From assembly GCA_026120185.1 (NCBI GenBank), contig JANUWF010001783.1, positions 1,953,001 through 2,017,000 of the forward strand: DNA of 64,000 nucleotides, given 5' to 3'. Shown here in pieces: positions 33,780 through 45,366 of this stretch; position 1 is the stretch's first letter, and every line of letters starts with the position of its first letter. This stretch comes from Voacanga thouarsii (taxonomy: Eukaryota > Streptophyta > Magnoliopsida > Gentianales > Apocynaceae). The position numbers and the translations under genes were made by a program. The notes beneath the pieces were generated by a model. That model saw only the letters and a program-made list of their open reading frames with translations. It was not told the DNA's origin and searched no databases.

Positions 33780-35330
33780 TTATCACATTATCGAATTTTT
33801 TATACTTCTATTTCACCTCTCTTTTGGAGTTCACGAGTAAAGAAAAATTTTGGCAGAATATATTTTGTCTTATCTCATTAATATATCCACTTCTTAATTG
33901 AGTTATACAAGTTGTATTATCTTTATAAAGAAGTGTTGGAATTTTCTTTTTAGGGTATAAATCACAATTTATCAGATATAATAGATTATTGATCTCAACC
34001 ACACACATTCTCGACTTGCCTCATAAATAGCTATAATTTCAGCATTATTAGAAGAAGTGACTGTTATAGATTATTTTGTAGAGTACCATGATATAGCAAC
34101 ACCACCACACGTAAATAAATAACCAATTTGAGAATGTGTTTTGTGTAGGTCGAATAGATAACTAGCATTTGCATAACCAATCAATGTTAGGCTAGTTTTA
34201 TTTGAATAAAATAATCTAAGATCAATTATCCCTTTGAGATGTCTTAGGATATGTTTACTACCATTGTAATGTCATCATATTGGAGAAGAAGTAAATATTG
34301 CTAATGAATTCATAGAAAATACTATATTACATCAAGTGTTATTAGTATGGTAGTGCTTCAGAACTAAGAAGTTCTTCATCATTTTTTCGAGATTGGAAAG
34401 TATCTTTATTTACATATAATGACTTGACGACCATTAGAATACTCAATGGATGTGCTTTATCCTTATAAAATATTTTAAAAACCTTTACTGTATATGTTGA
34501 TTGGTAAATAGGAATACTATCTTTCATATATTCAATTTATAAACCAACACAAAATTTTGTTCTTATAAAATCCTTAATTTTAAATTCTTGCTTCAGGGTA
34601 TCTTTTGCCTCTTGGAGCTCTTCTGAAGTTCCAATAAGATTGATATTATTAACATATATAGCAAGTATAATAAAACCAAATTTAGATTTCTTAATAAAGA
34701 TACACATGGACATAGTGGATTATTTTTTTATCCTGAGTTTAATAAATATTCACTAAAACGATTATACCACATGCATCCAAATTACTTTAAGCCATAAAAT
34801 GATTTTTATAATTTAATTGAATAATTTTCACGAGAGTTAGAATTATATGCTTCAAGCATATTAAATCCTTTTGCGATATTTATATAAATATCATTATCAA
34901 AATTCCCATATAAATAAGTAGTAACTACATCCATTAGACACAAGTCAATCTTTTTATGTACTACTAGACTAATAAGGTATTAGAGTATACTTGCATCTAC
35001 TACGAGTTTATATGTCCTATCGTAATAAACACCCAATTTTTGGAAAAACTTTGTGCCACAAGTCAGCCTTATATATCACAACTGCATTATTTTCATTTCA
35101 TTTTGGCACAAATACCCATTTATGCCCTATTGGCTTTACGCCTTCTGGTGTTCAAATTACAAGTCCAGAAACCCCACGCTTTGCAAATGGGGTTAAATCT
35201 GATTGAATAAAAAATTTCCACTTTGACCAATCACTACTATAACGACATTCTTCAAATTATATTAGTTCAAGATCCCCATTATCTTTTAGCAATCAAGTGC
35301 AATAATTGTATTAAAAAATATCATCAACAA
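33780..35330 (-). pseudogene. Decayed copia RT and RNase H
   Basis: On the minus strand the RT palm reads LAIYVNNINLIGT (34645-34656 for YVNN), so both catalytic aspartates of the usual YVDD are Asn. Further on come QSTYTVKVFKIF and HPLSILMVVKSL (34342-34527), then the RNase H stretch TLLYKDNTTCITQLRSGYI (33808-34008). Stops are frequent. RT and RNase H would copy element RNA into DNA; this copy cannot. Confidence 0.82.
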
Positions 35331-35539
35331 ATATTTCTATTTGATTCCAAAATCTACTAAAAGTAGTACAATTGATGGAACTCTCAGTATTCGTTTCACT
35401 ACTTCAAAATCTTAGATATTTTCATTAGTTGTCACTTGATCCTTATTTTCTAATTTCTTTTAATTTCATCACCCTGATCATTTAATCCTTTTTTTAATAG
35501 AATTTTTATCTTTTAAACCAAGAGGTTATCCACACTTCC

Positions 35540-36550
35540 GACATGCTTTTGATTCAACAACTATTGGAATTACATTTTGTCTTGCTAGAACTTCCATCCA
35601 AATATGAGCATCTATAGTTGGAGTACGTGATTTCATTACTTGAGTCCACAAAAGAATCTGGTAGTTGATTTACAAGTCTTTGTAAACAAATTATCTTTTG
35701 AACTTCTAGTCCACTTGCACTTGTGTGTGGACTCAAATAATTCAATGATGTTATCCAGGTAAGCTCTTTTGTTTTGGTTTTTGTTCTTCCTCTAATTTAA
35801 GAAACAAAGTGTTATCAAAATAACAACCATCAAATGTTGTTGTGAATACATTTCCAATCAATGGTTTAAGATACGTTATTATAGAAGGAAAATCACATCT
35901 AACATATATCCCCAACCTTCCTTGAGGACCTATTTTAGTATGTTGATTTGGCACTATTGGTATATATACAACACATCCAAATATTTTCAAATAAACAACA
36001 TGTGGCTCTGAACTAAAAGCTAGTTGTAATGGAGAGAATTTATGATAACTTATTGATTTTACACGCACAAGTGTTACAGCATGCAAAATAGCATGTTTCC
36101 AAGCAGATGTAGGAGATTTATTTTCATTAACAATGGTCTAGTAATTAATTGTAACCTTTTAAAAAATGATTGAGGTAGTCCATTCTGGGTATGAAGATCA
36201 GTTACTAGATATTCAATAATAATATCCATTGATATACAATAAACATCGAAGGTGTGTGAGGAATATTTTTTGGTATTATCTAGATAGATTCTTTTAATAG
36301 AATAATCTAGAAATTGTGTTATTAAGTGAATTATTTAGGCAAGTAATTTTGAAAACGCCAGGTTGTAAGTTGATAATAAATAACATATGACCATCGGTTC
36401 AATACATCAATTAAAACCATAAAGTGCCTAAATTACCCGCTTGATGGATGAATTGGATCATATATATCACTTTGAATCCTTTCTACAAATGCTGGATATT
36501 CAAACTCTACTTTTCTTAGAGGTGGTTTAATAATCAATTTCCCTTAAGAA
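35540..36550 (-). pseudogene. Decayed copia integrase and C-terminal linker
   Basis: Minus-strand pieces include KLIIKPPLRKVEF, HFMVLIDVLNRW (core, with stops) and the long open stretch SYHKFSPLQLAFSSEPHV, LKIFGCVVYIPI, GRLGIYVRCDFPSIITYL (35751-36086). This stretch is the copia integrase C-terminal GKGY-type region. LEVQKIICLQRLVNQLPDSF follows at 35554-35745. Confidence 0.82.
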
Positions 36551-38252
36551 CATGTAACACATGAAAATTCATATGAAGCTAAAAGCTTTTAAATTTTCAA
36601 GGGATGGCCATGAATATTTTCAATTATGACCTAAATTGTCATGCCAAATGATAAATAGTACAAGATCAGTAAATTTCTGGTTTATTGAATGAAACACTTC
36701 AATTGTATAGATTTTTGTGAAATACAGGCCAGACAAAAGAGATGGTAGCTTTTTAATAAATATTTTTACTTGAATTTATTTGAGTAAAATTCTCCATTGT
36801 TTCAATGTGATATATTTAAAACTTAATAGATTTCTTCGAGATTATGAAGAAAATAATAATTTAAGAATAATAGTAGTTGTTTCTTTGGGTAATAATATAT
36901 ATACTAGTTCTTTTGGAACCTTCAATCAATTTTGCACTACCACTTATATTATTAACATGTGTTTCTCCTATTTTCAGGTAAGAGAAATATTTTTTATCTT
37001 TCAATGTAGTGTACATTGTACCACTATTAGTTCAACATTTATCTTCAATGCCACTTTTGAATACAGTAAATTGAACAATAGCCATTTGATATGATAAAAT
37101 ATTTATAAACTTCAATTATAAAATAAAAAATTAAAATTCTAATTGCTATTACAATACTAAAAATATAAGACATAAAATAAAAATATTAAAAGTAAGTTCT
37201 AATTCTTCTGGATACTACAATCACCAATTAAATGATCAATTCTTCCTTTTAGATTCTCCAAGAATTCAGCTACATCCAAATGAGTTACATCAACATTAAT
37301 ATCTTCAAGATTCATATCATAATCATCATCACAAAGAGATTGTTATAAAGTAAAGTTTTATTTAGCATTTTTGACTTTCTTCTCAATAGAAGCCTCATAA
37401 ATATTAACAAGATATTTTGTTGTACGATAGGTATGAAACCAATAATCTTCCATGCCACATTGATAATATTTATCTTGATAATTTGTCAGGATCACATCCT
37501 TTCCTTTTTCCTTTACATTATTTCTTATCCACTTCTAGTGATTATTATCATTTCTCGTAACATTGTTTTGACCACAATGATCATAATAAATAGTTATATT
37601 ATGACTGCAGACACGTCCACGGCTACAGCCATAACCATGACCACGATTATGACCTCTTCTAATAGCATTCACTTTTTAAAATGGAGTAGAACCAATTTGC
37701 TGGGTATCAAGATTTTTTATTAGTAATTTATTATTTTTTTCAGTTACGATGAGACAAGATAAATAATTATGCATATTTTTTAAATCACTTTTCTCGATGT
37801 TACTACTACATCAGCACATTCGAAGCATGAAAAGTAGAAAAACTTTTCTCCAACATATCTTCATCAGTAATATTTTCTTCGCATAATTTTAACTATAAAA
37901 TAATTTTAACTATAATAGAATTATACTCATTGATGAAATTAAAATCTTGCAAACGCAGATGCATTCAGTCATATTGTGCTTTTGGAAGGACGACCATCTT
38001 TTGATAGTAAAATCTTCTTTCAAATTATTCCATAAAAATAAGTATTTTTTTACAGTACGGTATTCCACTTTTTAAATCATCATGAAGATGATAGAGGAGA
38101 AAATTCATAATTTTAACACAAGATTGTGATAATAATGAATTTTCTTTTACAATGGTACCTGTTAGACGTATTGCAGCATCTAGTATTGGGGATAAATAAT
38201 TTTTACTGATAATATTAGGAGTTGCAAATTCAAGTTTAGTGAAATTTTCCAT
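36551..38252 (-). pseudogene. Decayed copia gag and protease region
   Basis: The gag N-terminus is readable at 38252-38025 (MENFTKLEFATPNI, FLLYHLHDDLKSGI). An Arg/Gly/His-rich stretch near 37680-37600 (RRGHNRGHGYG) matches the basic RGG-like region before a zinc knuckle. The protease cannot be placed confidently. AT-rich erosion breaks all frames. Confidence 0.65.
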
Positions 38253-38349
38253 GTTAATACAAGATTAAATAGAAAAAGTACCTTTCTTCTTTTTGTTTAT
38301 AAACGTAAAAAATCAAGCCGCTTGATAAAAAATTTTAGCAAAATATATT

Positions 38350-38769
38350 AATAGTGTTGACTTGATTGTAAGTTTCAGTAGAATAGCGTTGGTAAAGTCT
38401 CCTACTGATAATGCATTGTGAACTTGATTCAAAGTAGAATTCAAGAATAAATTATAAAAATTGTAAAGTAAGGAGACTATAGGTAGTAGAGAAATATGAC
38501 AATCACTTAGATTCAAAACTGATATTCTATTCATTTGCATAGGATCTCTATTTATAGAGACTTAGATATATCAAATTAAAAGATTAAAAAATTGGTCTAA
38601 TAAATATGATATTATCTTATCCGTAACATTAATAACCTTAGAAAAACGAATAGACATATTTATCTTTTGGATAAATGAATAATCTCATAAATTGAACTGT
38701 CACATTTAACTTTAAGATAAATGAATAGTTTCGAAAAATGAAAATAGTCACTTTATTGATGTCATAACA
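38350..38769 (-). repeat. 5' LTR of decayed copia element (inner edge approximate)
   Basis: Right-hand partner of 33065-33452. Ends tgatgtcataaca. The TATA box is at 38549-38556 on the minus strand. No clear primer site remains. Confidence 0.65.
38549..38556 (-). promoter_or_regulatory. TATA box of decayed copia 5' LTR
   Basis: The minus strand reads TATAAATA in the same context as at 33230. Confidence 0.6.
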
Positions 38770-38813
38770 ATTGTTTGTTTTGCATGTGCCTTTGAAATTT
38801 AGAATTGCACTCA

Positions 38814-38815
38814 TT

Positions 38816-38870
<55 letters not shown>

Positions 38871-38873
38871 TTT
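38814..38873. repeat. (TTTA)n microsatellite
   Basis: About 14 tandem TTTA units, almost perfect. Confidence 0.95.
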
Positions 38874-38939
38874 GTGCTACATTTTGGAATTGCACTTATT
38901 TTTATTTTTAAAGGAGGATTATTTTTACCAATAGTAATT

Positions 38940-39115
38940 TTCTAACGCACCATGACCATCCTTCTGAATCATTCTTTTCTCCTTCATTGGAGCCTTTATA
39001 AAGCTCAGACACTCATCTCCAACGAGGTTACCCTGCTAAATACCACAACAAATACGGAGCAAGTCACCAGCCCGTTTCAACAAAATTGCTAAAGTTGAAG
39101 GTGCTATGTCCATAT
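38940..39115 (-). pseudogene. Coding-like minus-strand fragment, unrecognised
   Basis: One minus-strand frame reads APSTLAILLKRAGDLLRICC then, after one TAG, QGNLVGDECLSFIKAPMKEK. Composition is richer than the surroundings and protein-like. I do not recognise the family. It may belong to the same broken host gene as 43036-43537. On the other strand the patch has a TATA-like ctttataaag, so a promoter reading is possible. Confidence 0.25.
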
Positions 39116-39420
39116 TTATACACATATATTTATTCTTGTAGCATCCTGCCCTGAGCTATCCCAAAATAGAAGATTTTTACTATCTTTGTAATCTTTTGAT
39201 AATTTTCTTGAATTTTATAAAGTTATTTTATTTTATTTTCTAGAAAAGTCATTATTTATGAAATTAATATTTTATGAGAAACATTACATTATATTTCATT
39301 TTATTTGATAAAGAGATATTATATTTTCTATATATATATATATATATTATATTTTATAAGAAAAATTATATTATTTTTAATAAAAATATTTTATTACTAA
39401 TCTTATCAACACTTTTTTTT

Positions 39421-39539
<119 letters not shown>

Positions 39540-40416
39540 CATCATTCCTAACGTTACTATTGGTATTATTATGAATTCTATTCATAATATTTTACTATTA
39601 CTGTTATTATGAATGTTATACTATTATTACATATAAGTGTTGACATCAACTATTAGCCGATCTGTTGCAACAGTAACTTTGAGCTGAAGCCAATATGAAT
39701 TTTGCTAACTCAATGATGACATTAAAAATTCCACAGCTGATGTACCCGGTCAATATCGGAACCAGGAGCCGATAAGTCGCCACCCTCATATCTCGGCACG
39801 ATCGGTAAAGTACTACTGTTCCTAACTGCTAAGGATGAGCCATGAAGTGAGATTTTCTCCACATGTAGATGGTTAGTTACCACGCCACAACAAGCATAAA
39901 ATGGGCAAGGATTCCCAGAACGAAGGACACAAACCAACACATCTACCAGATTATCAATTTTTAGTTTTCAATTTCTTTTTATTCTGTATTTTCCTCGTCT
40001 TTATCTTTATTTACAGCTTTGTTTAGTTTTCCAGTAGTTTTCCCTTATTCCTTTATTACCATATTTCCATTGTCATTTTACTTTGATTTCAAATTTCAGT
40101 ACTTTTGTATTCGTTCTTTTTATTCAAGATCAATCGAAATACACTGATTTCGGTCCTAATTGGCTTTCACATGCAATATTCCTACTTTCTTGGACCCTTT
40201 CTATAGTAAGTTCAAGAAACTCACGTCTTTTAAAAGGTCCAACTTTCACAGCCATCTTTCTATTGGGCTGTTTATGTTCATTGGAAGAGTAGCTGATCGC
40301 CAATCTCATCGACTCTCCTTTTGTAAGGAAACAATAAGTAATATTACTTTTAGTATAAATACTATCCTTATTATTATTCCTATTATCTCTAGTATTATTA
40401 TTATTCCTATTAACTT

Positions 40417-40478
<62 letters not shown>
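40417..40478. repeat. (TAG)n microsatellite in solo LTR D
   Basis: About 20 TAG units, giving poly-serine or poly-leucine ORFs that are not genes. Confidence 0.95.
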
Positions 40479-40923
40479 TTAATATTTTCAATATTCTTCT
40501 TCTTCTTCTATTAGGAAGAAAAATCCAATTTGGCTATTTAATCTTTTCATTAATTAAACAGGGCCTAAACCTTTAATAAAGTAAGTGCAATGTGTCAAGT
40601 GCGACCCACAACCTTTGTTAAACTTTAGATAATTAATATTTTTAACCTAATATTTTAATTTGATTCTATTATTTTATAATATTCTAAAATTTTCTAGAAG
40701 TTTCCTAATGTTCTAATGTTTTCCAAAAGCTTCCATAATCTTCCATAACCTTCTAAAGGTGATGAGTCACCATGTCAAGTGTCCCTAAAGGTTTCTAGAA
40801 GTGATGAATCACAATTCCATGTGTCCTTATCCTATTTCGTAGCTTCCTACATCAGTTTCTTATCTAAGTATTTTACATAAGTTATGACATAAACAAGGCT
40901 TCTCACCTAAGCTTTTTAACACC

Positions 40924-40931
40924 TATAAATA
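40924..40931 (+). promoter_or_regulatory. TATA box of solo LTR D
   Basis: TATAAATA in acacctataaatagagg, followed by a GA-rich leader. Confidence 0.65.
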
Positions 40932-41923
40932 GAGGCGTAGGGAGAAGAACAAGATGAGAAGTGAGATAGGAGAGAGGGGATGAAATTTAGAGAGAAGAAA
41001 GAAGAGAAAGAAAGGAAGGAAGGGAAAGATGAAAAGAAAGAGAAAAGAAAGAAGAGTGGAAAATCATGAAAGAAGAAAAATAGAGAGAAAGAGAGAGAAA
41101 TGGAGAATAAGGATAAAGAAGAAGGAGAGAAATGAAGAGAGAAAGAGAAAGAAGAAGAATAGAGATTAAGAAGTAGTGCTATTGATTTTGTTCATTGATG
41201 TAAGTAAGCTTGATTTGAGGATTACCTGGGAAACAAGATGAGTCCTATTTATTTTACAGTTACCGTTTTCGCAAGTGATTTTCTAAAATATATGAAAGTG
41301 AGCATTTTATGAACATGCATATTGTGTGTCCTACTGAATTCATTCTCATCGTGAAATATGTTATGCTTATGTTCATAGGACTAATGTTCCTATGGTATTA
41401 ATGTTACCAGTTGGACTAGTGTTCCTTCCAGAGATGATTGCAATGTGAATTTAAAAGATAGTGGGATTATTAATCTCCATGTGAGGAAAATGTTTGTTAT
41501 GTGGTAATTATAAGATCTCATGTATATTTAAAAATTATTTTGTTGAGAAAATTCCATGAAATTTGTTTTATCTAAAAATCACAAGTACACACATGACTCG
41601 ATGTACACATTTTCCGATATATTTTTAGACTCTAATGTACAGGCTAGTGATTAGATTGTGCAACGGATGCGTGATGGAGTAGAAATAAGCAATATGAGAT
41701 ATGATATATTGTAAGTTTAAGAATATTGTATGAAATATCTAAAGTCCATGTATTATGGAATTTTCTCTAAATAAATTTCCTATTTTGAAGTATAGTCCAC
41801 TGTATATTAAGTATTAATCCATTATAAAGACCCATTGTCTGGGAGATCAGACGGCGTGACATCCCACAAAGTTAAGGCCCATTACGACGGGATATGGAGG
41901 GGGGGGGGGGGTATTACAATTCT

Positions 41924-43035
41924 TGTTTGTGGGTTTCAATTTTTCCTTTTCTTCTTGGTTTGATATTTGAGTATTTTGATTTTCTGAATTTCTTTCTGAT
42001 GTGGCATTCATTATATATGAAATATATAGGTAATTGTCAACTCTCTAGAAGGTGTAAGATTTTGTTCAGAATTTTCGAGGAAGAAAATGAAAAGATTCAA
42101 AAAATGAATGATAATTGTTGATAGATGTTAGTAGTTATAGTATATACTAGTGTGATGCCTGTGCAATGCACGAGGTAGTTTGTATTGAATTATTATTTAG
42201 GTGAGATGTTTGTGTTAAATTGTTGTTTAGGTGAGATGTATTTATTGTATTTGCAATTTTATTTGTACTAAAGTATTGAGTGGCTTATTTTAGAAGTTTT
42301 TTTTAATGTATTTCTTAGGTTGTGTCACGTTTTCTGTGACTTAAGTTTTGTGTTTTAATGCTTGTATGTGGTACATTTTTTAGCTGGTCTTTCAAGAAAT
42401 TTATTATTTGACTCTCCTTTTTCTTGTTCTTATTAATATTAGAAATAAGATTTTTTTTTTTTTTTTTTTGTAAATTTCATCATTGATCATGGAAATTTAT
42501 GATGAGAGTTTAATGAAATTTAGGCTTATTGGAAAGCTAGACTCCTTCATTTCTTGTAGTGTAAAAGGTGCTTGAGATAGACTTTAGCTTTTGCAACCTT
42601 TAAGAACTTCGAGCATTGCAAGCTAATCCCTACTATAGTCCCAAAGGAAAAATGTTATATATTAAGCACCAGTTTTAGGAATAAAAGCAACAATAGACTA
42701 CAACCAAAGTAAGATGGAAAAAAAAAATAGAAATCAGTAATTTCAAGAAAACCTTTTAGAACATCATACAATTAATTAGAAAGTTTCCTGCTATATTTCC
42801 ATAATTCCAAGGAGTAATCTTGAAAAAAGAAAATTTGTTATTAATTCTAATATTGAATAAATATAAATCTCATAAAACATACCAAAGCAATTGACCAAAA
42901 AAAAAAAAAAAAAACCCACGAATTCCTCAACTTGATTCTTGAAGCATATTAACTGGAGTTTTTATCTAAAAAGAAAGAATAAAAGTTTAGTAAACGTTTT
43001 TTGTTTTTGTTTTTTAAAGGTAATATGTAGAAACA
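41924..43035. other. AT-rich DNA, no gene seen
   Basis: No supported gene. At about 42145-42175 there is a GC-richer ctagtgtgatgcctgtgcaa and tgcacgagg motif resembling a dispersed repeat end. T and A runs lie at 42450-42470 and 42898-42915. Confidence 0.4.
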
Positions 43036-43537
43036 ACTGATTATTCTCTAGAACAAACTAACACTGTACCAAACTCTTTGAAGTGTAGTTTTCCACATAG
43101 CTTTTACAACATCTCTTTGAGATCCTATTATACCAGGACTTTCTCCTAGGCCAACGAAAGTGCTTAAGCTAAAAGCTGCATCTTTTTCAAAAATCCTATG
43201 CTTCCTTGGCCATAAGCAATGAGATAAGCTCCATAATAAACATCACGATTTTGTAATGAGGTCCTATCAAGTAAATCTGTTAAAGTGCTAAGCCTTAAAA
43301 GATCATCTGCACCCATATCCACCAGATTAGACCTATCAAAGACCATTGAAAAAAGTAAATTTATATATTGGAGGAAATCTTCAATTATCCCTAAATTACG
43401 AATGAACTTTTAGCATCAAAGAAAGCTCTTTCTGGCTCCTATCCCACTGTACATATATTCCATCAACGATCATAAGGTTAAACACATCATATATCTTGAG
43501 AATTAGTGCAGATGAAAAACCACGCAAAGCTTGTTTC
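43036..43537 (-). pseudogene. Broken host-gene-like fragment, unrecognised
   Basis: The minus strand has a good splice acceptor (ttgttctattttgctttag) just upstream of 43537. Protein-like sequence follows: KQALRGFSSALILKIYDVFN, IVDGIYVQWDRSQKELSLML, a one-base frame change, IIEDFLQYINLLFSMVFDRS, LTDLLDRTSLQNRDVYYGAY, a stop after KKMQLLA, then STFVGLGESPGIIGSQRDVV and a final TAG. Composition and continuity suggest a real former gene. I cannot name the family. Confidence 0.5.
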
Positions 43538-43809
43538 CTAAAGCAAAATAGAACAAATAATTAAAAGAAGAAATTCCCCATCATGTAAAACTGAGAATTT
43601 AATGAAATTTAGGAAGTGGAAGATCTTAATGAAGTCGAATGGACCCAGTGCTAATACAAAAGAAAATGCTTATCTGGAACATTGATGGGTGAAAGGATAT
43701 GCAGTTGAACAGTATGATTTCGCAATTACGGCTACAGGTTAAGGGGGAAAAGATAATAAGGTAAGAAAGGCACAATTACATTCTTCAAAAGCATGAAAAT
43801 GCAATGACA
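43538..43809. other. Intron-like sequence upstream of the broken gene fragment
   Basis: T-rich on the minus strand, leading to the acceptor at 43538. No further exon is recognised before LTR B. Confidence 0.35.
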
Positions 43810-45040
43810 GTATTTGTAACACCCTATAATTTCATTGCCTAATGAGCTGTAACTTTATGGGGTGTCGCCCTGTCCAGTTGCCTAGACAATGGGTCTTTAT
43901 AACAAACTTCACTTAATAGGCAGTGGAATTTTTCTAAAATTTACTTTATTTAATGTAGGAAAGTACATAGATTCTAATTTTTTATACATATCCTCAAGGG
44001 TATCATAGATCTAAGATGTAGCATGAGCCTCTAAGAGTCTACCACACTTCTGTTATGCCTTTGATCCTAAACATTTTTAAGAGAAATAATACATGTGGTA
44101 GTGAAAAATCACCCAGTGAGCCTCGTGTGTACTAGTGATTTACAAATAAACAGATAATGTGTTATCAGCTGTAATCTTATTAAACCATTATGGGAAAGCA
44201 TTGCATTTTTCTTCTGAAAAATAATTCTAAAACTCTCTAAGAAAGGGTTTATTCAGAATTCCATCATTTTTGGAAAACTATGTTTTATTTTAGAGCCATT
44301 GCCCCAGTTTTAGAAATGCAGACACTTCTCTCAATAGATGGTCGGCCAGTGGGCAAAGCTTACAAGGCTTCACCTTCGGTATCACAGTTCTTGTTGCACT
44401 AAGAACACAAGCCCATAGCACTCAACTATGCATTGCTGGAGAGGTAGAAATGTCGTCACACTGTACCCAATTTATTTGATTCATATGCCTTCGAAGCACT
44501 GTTCGTTCCTTACACGAGAGGGGGCATGGGTTATACATTATTACTTGCTTATGTACGAGGACCTATACCCGTATCGTTCCTAACACGAGAAGGAGCAAGG
44601 AGTTAACTAGGTACTTTCCAACCCATCCAGTAAGTCCTCATCCATTTCCAATGTCCCATCACCTCGTTTAGATTAAGACAATTCCCAGAACCAGCCAGGT
44701 TACTTAAGGTTGTCTACCTCTAACGTAAGCTAGTACAAAAGTTGGCTCTTGTTGAGTACTCACCATTTCTATTGGTTCACAAGAGCAGTATAATTCCACT
44801 GGATCACAAGGCCATATAAATATCCATGGCTGAAGGAATACTAACAAAATATTTTCTAGGGCCAAAATATCATTTTTCAAAAATTGATCCCACTGGCTCA
44901 CAAGACCAGTTAATTAATCTCATTGGCTCACAAGGCCAATTTAATTATCTTATTTGAAGGCATAGAAATGAAAAACAAAGGGCACGCAGCAGAAGTAAAA
45001 ATAAAATAAAACTGGAAAAAACTCAAGAACAGGGGAACTG

Positions 45041-45096
45041 AACAGAGCTGGCGCCAGCTCTGGCAGCCCTAGCCGGTACCGATTGTGCTTTGCATG
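45041..45096 (+). repeat. GC-rich dyad module with perfect palindrome, in solo LTR F
   Basis: 45043-45062 is the perfect 20-bp palindrome cagagctggcgccagctctg. A degenerate right arm follows (agccggtaccgattgtgctttg). Same plan as the Athila LTR modules but in an unrelated LTR. Confidence 0.85.
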
Positions 45097-45319
45097 GATT
45101 CTAAAGTTTTAAAAAAATACCTCTTTTCCTTGTTCTAAGAATTAGCTGGGTCGGAATTTGCGCAACCGGGGTAGGTGTGCTGGTGGAAACCTTTGGTGTG
45201 ATTCCTACAAGTCTTCTACTCCGTCTTTGCATGTAGGTGAACACCAAACTCTCGGTCTTTCAGTGTATGGCTTGCCTAATTCCGTTTGGTGAACAACTTA
45301 CAAGGCTAGGGAACTTTCT

Positions 45320-45320
<1 letters not shown>

Positions 45321-45364
<44 letters not shown>
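45321..45364. repeat. (GA)n microsatellite in solo LTR F
   Basis: About 22 GA units. Confidence 0.95.

Positions 45365-45366
<2 letters not shown>

Larger units (their letters stand above)
33065..38769 (-). mobile_element. Strongly decayed minus-strand Ty1/copia element
   Basis: Two similar ~0.4-kb LTRs flank the remains of gag, integrase, RT and RNase H, in copia order on the minus strand. Both LTRs end on the plus strand in ...cataaca (33452, 38769) and have a minus-strand TATA box at equivalent sites. The sequence rc of 33453-33466 (ccaaaggagag) is the likely polypurine tract. LTR outer starts are too eroded to place exactly and no target duplication was found. Every coding part has stops and frameshifts. 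Confidence 0.8.

Noticed and set aside
40160..40576. Poly-serine ORF and its antisense poly-leucine ORF
   Set aside because: Products of the (TAG)n microsatellite in solo LTR D.
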